Assembly: GCA_030608125.1 (NCBI GenBank) | Contig: JAUWEU010000028.1 | Span: forward strand, 1 to 8,308 | DNA: 8,308 nt | Origin: Dehalococcoidia bacterium | GTDB taxonomy: Bacteria; Chloroflexota; Dehalococcoidia; Dehalococcoidales; W498 | Direction of reading: 5' to 3' | Shown here: positions 6,007-8,308 of the stretch, one piece after another | How positions within the stretch are numbered: the first letter of the stretch is position 1 | How the letters are laid out: every line of letters starts with the position of its first letter | The notes under the pieces: model-generated | Databases searched by the model: none | Told to the model about the DNA's origin: nothing | What the model saw: the letters and a program-made list of their open reading frames with translations, nothing else | Position numbers and translations under genes: made by a program

Positions 6007-6078
6007 AAATATAACTACATCTTAGGAAAACAAATAAAACAAATAAGAACCCTCCCAAGCGGGAGGGATTTTTGTTTT
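5966..6078 (+). promoter_or_regulatory. Ribosome-mediated transcription attenuator (1:2, 2:3 and 3:4 alternative stems)
   Basis: Three competing RNA stems are visible. Stem 1:2 is GCGCAC (5973-5978) with GTGCGC (5982-5987) around an AAG loop, extending to 5966-5994 with one mismatch and two G-U pairs. Stem 2:3, the antiterminator, pairs CGCTTGGGAGG (5985-5995) with CCTCCCAAGCG (6051-6061), 11 perfect pairs across an A-rich 55-base loop. Stem 3:4 is the terminator. Ribosome stalling at the Tyr/Phe codons would cover arm 1 and free arm 2 to pair with arm 3, allowing transcription into aroF. A ribosome that reaches the stop covers arm 2, so 3:4 forms and transcription ends. Without translation, 1:2 forms and termination also results. 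Each pairing is read from sequence; the mechanism is inferred from enterobacterial trp and phe leaders. Confidence 0.82.
6050..6078 (+). terminator. Intrinsic terminator (stem 3:4) of the aroF attenuator
   Basis: CCCTCCC (6050-6056), loop AAGC, and GGGAGGG (6061-6067) form a perfect 7-bp GC-rich stem. ATTTTTGTTTT (6068-6078) follows directly. It lies 91 bases before the aroF ATG and inside the operon leader, as expected for an attenuator rather than an end-of-gene terminator. The 5' arm and loop are the same bases that pair with arm 2 in the antiterminator. Confidence 0.88.
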
Positions 6079-6169
6079 GGGTTACCAAAAGGATTACAAT
6101 CCAAAAAGATATGGCACGAAAAAGACGGCGCTTAGGTTTTGTAAGATTATAAATACAGGGAGGAGAAAA

Positions 6170-7237
6170 ATGATAATAATGGAATCTGACGCAACGCAGG
6201 AACAAATAGACCAGGTAATAACAGAAATAAGGAGATTCGGGCTAAAAGCTGATGTTTCCAAAGGAGCATACCGGACGGTGATTGGACTGGTCGGGGATGA
6301 GAGCAAAATACCATTCACTCATTTTGCCACTCTGCCTGGAGTGAAAGAGGCAATAAGGATTGAAACCCCCTATAAACTGCTCAGCAAGGAATATAGCAAA
6401 TTCTTTGAAGGGATAAGTGAACGCACCGTAGTCAAAGCCGGAGGCATTGGCATAGGTGGTGATAAGCCGGCATTCATAGCCGGACCTTGTGCCGTGGAGA
6501 GCAAAGAACAGCTATTCAAAATTGCCGAAGGGGTAAAGAGGGCTGGGGCTCATATTCTGAGAGGGGGTGTTTTTAAGGCTAGAAGCTCGGTTCACTCCTT
6601 CCAAGGGCTGGGAGCTAAAGGCTGGGAAGAAGCAGAAGAAGCTTTAACCTGGCTATATGAAGCCGGGAAAAAGTTCGAAATGCCAGTGGTAACCGAGGTA
6701 AGGGGGGAAACACAAGTGGACTTAGTGGCAGAGTATGTTGATATACTCCAAATAGGAGCCAGAAACATGTATAATCAAGACCTGCTCACCAAGGTGGCAA
6801 AGAAAAACAAGCCTGTTTTGTTTAAAAGGCATTTCGGTGCCGGCATTGAAGAATTCTTGTCTTTTGCTGAATATATTGCTGCTGAGGGCAACAAAAATAT
6901 CATTTTATGCGAAAGAGGAATAGTACCTATAGGCAAAGGCAAACAGTATAGCAGGTATACCCTTGACCTTATTGCTATCCCGGTTATTCAGAAGGAAACC
7001 TACCTACCGGTAATTGTTGACCCAAGTCATGCCGCCGGTCGCCGAGACCTCATCTTCAATATGAGTTGTGCCGCTATAGCCTCCGGAGCCGATGGATTAA
7101 TAATTGAAGTGCACTATAACCCTGCGGAAGCGCTGGTTGATGGTCAACAGATGATCACCCCCGATGAACTTAAAGACGTCATTGATGCCTGCCAAAGAAT
7201 TCACAAGCTGGTTATGCCTGAGAGAAATGAAAGCTAA
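6170..7237 (+). CDS. aroF: 3-deoxy-7-phosphoheptulonate (DAHP) synthase, type I-beta with N-terminal regulatory domain
   Basis: DAHP synthase condenses phosphoenolpyruvate with erythrose-4-phosphate, the entry step of aromatic amino acid synthesis. The 355-residue protein has an N-terminal ferredoxin-like (ACT-like) domain (about 1-70), which in the Thermotoga enzyme mediates aromatic feedback, then a TIM barrel. Barrel motifs are AGPCAVES (104-111), RGGVFKARSSVHSFQGLG (131-148), QIGARNM (194-200), FKRH (218-221), ILCERG (245-250) and DPSHAAGRRD (284-293). Metal ligands Cys 107, His 287, Glu 313 and Asp 324 are all present. Several substrate-pocket motifs depart from the family (KPRTSP is KARSSV; KRG is KRH; the stretch after CERGI is altered and longer). 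ATG 6170 is chosen because GGGAGGAG (6158-6165) precedes it. The frame stays open to a TTG at 6077, but that lies within the terminator. aroB follows 11 bases later. Confidence 0.95.
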   Translation: MIIMESDATQEQIDQVITEIRRFGLKADVSKGAYRTVIGLVGDESKIPFTHFATLPGVKEAIRIETPYKLLSKEYSKFFEGISERTVVKAGGIGIGGDKPAFIAGPCAVESKEQLFKIAEGVKRAGAHILRGGVFKARSSVHSFQGLGAKGWEEAEEALTWLYEAGKKFEMPVVTEVRGETQVDLVAEYVDILQIGARNMYNQDLLTKVAKKNKPVLFKRHFGAGIEEFLSFAEYIAAEGNKNIILCERGIVPIGKGKQYSRYTLDLIAIPVIQKETYLPVIVDPSHAAGRRDLIFNMSCAAIASGADGLIIEVHYNPAEALVDGQQMITPDELKDVIDACQRIHKLVMPERNES

Positions 7238-7248
7238 GGCAATATGAG

Positions 7249-8308
7249 ATGAGAAAGGTTAAGGTAAGACTTGGCGCTAATAGCTATGAGATACATATAG
7301 GTTCAGGTCTACTTACGCAGACTGGACACCAGTTAAAAGAAAATGGGTTTGCCGATAAGTTAGTAATTATCACCAACCCCATAGTCAAAGGGTTATATGG
7401 CGATGCTCTAAAGCAGAATCTCATCGCCGAGGGCTTCAGAGTAACCATTTTGCAAGTCCCTGACGGAGAAGAGCAAAAATCATTAGAGGCTGCCGGTAAA
7501 CTATACAGTGAATTGACCGCCTTCTATGCCGAAAGGATAACGCCTATTCTAGCCTTGGGTGGTGGAGTTATTGGAGACCTGGCAGGATTTGTTGCCGCTA
7601 CCTATTTGCGAGGGGTGCCACTGATACAAATACCAACAACCCTGCTGGCACAGGTTGATAGTAGCATCGGCGGTAAGGTAGCGGTAAACCATGGACAACT
7701 GAAAAACAAAATCGGAGCCTTCTATCAGCCAAGGCTGGTAATCTCAGACATCAGCACTCTGAGAACCCTCCCCACTAAAGTAGTTATTGATGGATTGGCT
7801 GAGGTTATAAAAAGTGCGGTGATTGGAGACAAAGAATTTTTCGCTTTCCTTGAGAAAAACCTTAATATGGTAAAATCGCTTGATGACGAGGTGTTAGCAG
7901 AAGTTGTTTTCCAATCAGCCAAAATTAAAGCCGAAATAGTAGAAAAAGACGAGAAAGATTTAGGGTTAAGAAGTATTTTGAATTATGGTCATACCGTAGG
8001 GCACGCCATCGAATCGACCTCGGATTTCAAGGTACAGCACGGTGAGGCAGTCGCCATCGGCATGCTGGCTGCGGCAAGAATCTCAAACAAACTAGGCATA
8101 CTTGACAAAGATGAGCTAATCAGGCTAAAGAGCGTTATCAAAAAAGTCGGATTGCCGACACAAATGCCAAACCTTGAGGTTGAAAACATAATCCAGGCTA
8201 TAGAACATGACAAGAAGGTTTTGAGAGGCAAGATAAGATTTATTTTACCCAAGTCAATAGGAAGTGTATTTATTACCGACGAAGTAAGCCTTTCTTTAAT
8301 AGAAGAGG
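7249..8308 (+). CDS. aroB: 3-dehydroquinate synthase, C-terminus cut by window end
   Basis: AroB converts DAHP to 3-dehydroquinate using NAD+ and a divalent metal, the second shikimate-pathway step. The window holds 353 codons with no stop; family members are about 350-370 residues, so only a few are missing. NAD-binding and active-site motifs are PDGEEQKS (71-78), ALGGGVIGDLAGF (102-114), PTTLLAQVDSSIGGK (129-143) and KNKIGAF (152-158). The three metal ligands are Glu 185 in GLAEVIK, His 248 in LNYGHTVGHAIE, and His 264 in QHGEAVAIGM. All catalytic motifs look intact. ATG 7249 is used because an earlier ATG (7244) runs into a stop two codons on; AAGG at 7236-7239 gives a 9-base spacing. It follows aroF by 11 bases, so both come under the upstream attenuator. 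Confidence 0.97.
   Translation, partial: MRKVKVRLGANSYEIHIGSGLLTQTGHQLKENGFADKLVIITNPIVKGLYGDALKQNLIAEGFRVTILQVPDGEEQKSLEAAGKLYSELTAFYAERITPILALGGGVIGDLAGFVAATYLRGVPLIQIPTTLLAQVDSSIGGKVAVNHGQLKNKIGAFYQPRLVISDISTLRTLPTKVVIDGLAEVIKSAVIGDKEFFAFLEKNLNMVKSLDDEVLAEVVFQSAKIKAEIVEKDEKDLGLRSILNYGHTVGHAIESTSDFKVQHGEAVAIGMLAAARISNKLGILDKDELIRLKSVIKKVGLPTQMPNLEVENIIQAIEHDKKVLRGKIRFILPKSIGSVFITDEVSLSLIEE

Noticed and set aside
5880..6078. T-box or metabolite riboswitch before aroF
   Set aside because: No AGGGTGGNACCGCG T-box sequence or known aptamer core is visible, and the leader peptide with 1-4 stems explains the region fully.
6077..6169. 31-codon N-terminal extension of aroF from a TTG
   Set aside because: The TTG lies in the attenuator's T tract. 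The extension is not part of the family, and a strong GGGAGGAG site directly precedes ATG 6170.
5960..6318. Minus-strand open frames opposite the aroF leader and start
   Set aside because: They run antisense to the attenuator and the aroF N-terminus, have no promoter or ribosome-binding site, and resemble no family.
7725..8252. Minus-strand open frames inside aroB
   Set aside because: They are shadows of the intact aroB frame, whose catalytic motifs continue through this stretch.

Overview
The window looks like an ordinary bacterial chromosome segment of moderate GC content. It has two divergent blocks that separate at about position 5600. Gene content and protein style are compatible with an anaerobic Chloroflexota (Dehalococcoidia-like) genome: a GMN-IPLPFQ type CorA, a short CHNP..NATWCPDY protein, a GC-rich interspersed hairpin repeat and a type I-beta DAHP synthase followed by aroB. 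That assignment is inference from general resemblance, and other lineages are not excluded.

Minus strand, read right to left. corA (CorA-family divalent cation channel) is followed by a tightly packed run: yhhQ (queuosine precursor transporter), a metallo-beta-lactamase-fold hydrolase resembling class II cyclic-nucleotide phosphodiesterases, a Mut7-C/PIN-like protein with a zinc ribbon, and a fused NnrE-NnrD enzyme that repairs hydrated NAD(P)H. A roughly 170-base gap with a hairpin repeat follows. Then come coaX (type III pantothenate kinase) and, 10 bases on, the first codons of coaBC. The leftward end is thus a nucleotide-cofactor block: NAD(P)HX repair plus two early steps of coenzyme A synthesis.

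Plus strand, read left to right. A strong extended -10 promoter precedes a 56-residue cysteine-rich protein gene by only a few bases. Next is a near-consensus promoter (TTGACA, 17 bases, TAGAAT) and a leader of about 280 bases. Then come aroF (DAHP synthase) and aroB (3-dehydroquinate synthase, cut off by the window end), the first two shikimate-pathway enzymes.

The best discovery is the aroF leader. It encodes a 29-residue peptide (5917-6006) with a Tyr/Phe cluster, YYAYFTFP, closely resembling enterobacterial pheL. Downstream are three mutually exclusive RNA structures: a 1:2 hairpin inside the peptide gene, an 11-bp perfect 2:3 antiterminator, and a 3:4 CCCTCCC/GGGAGGG terminator with a U tract. 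This is a complete ribosome-mediated attenuator, apparently sensing Tyr/Phe charging. Unusually, both arms of the 1:2 hairpin lie within the leader peptide's coding sequence. Other points of interest are the small cysteine-rich protein, a perfect palindrome over the corA promoter, and an active-site-divergent DAHP synthase.
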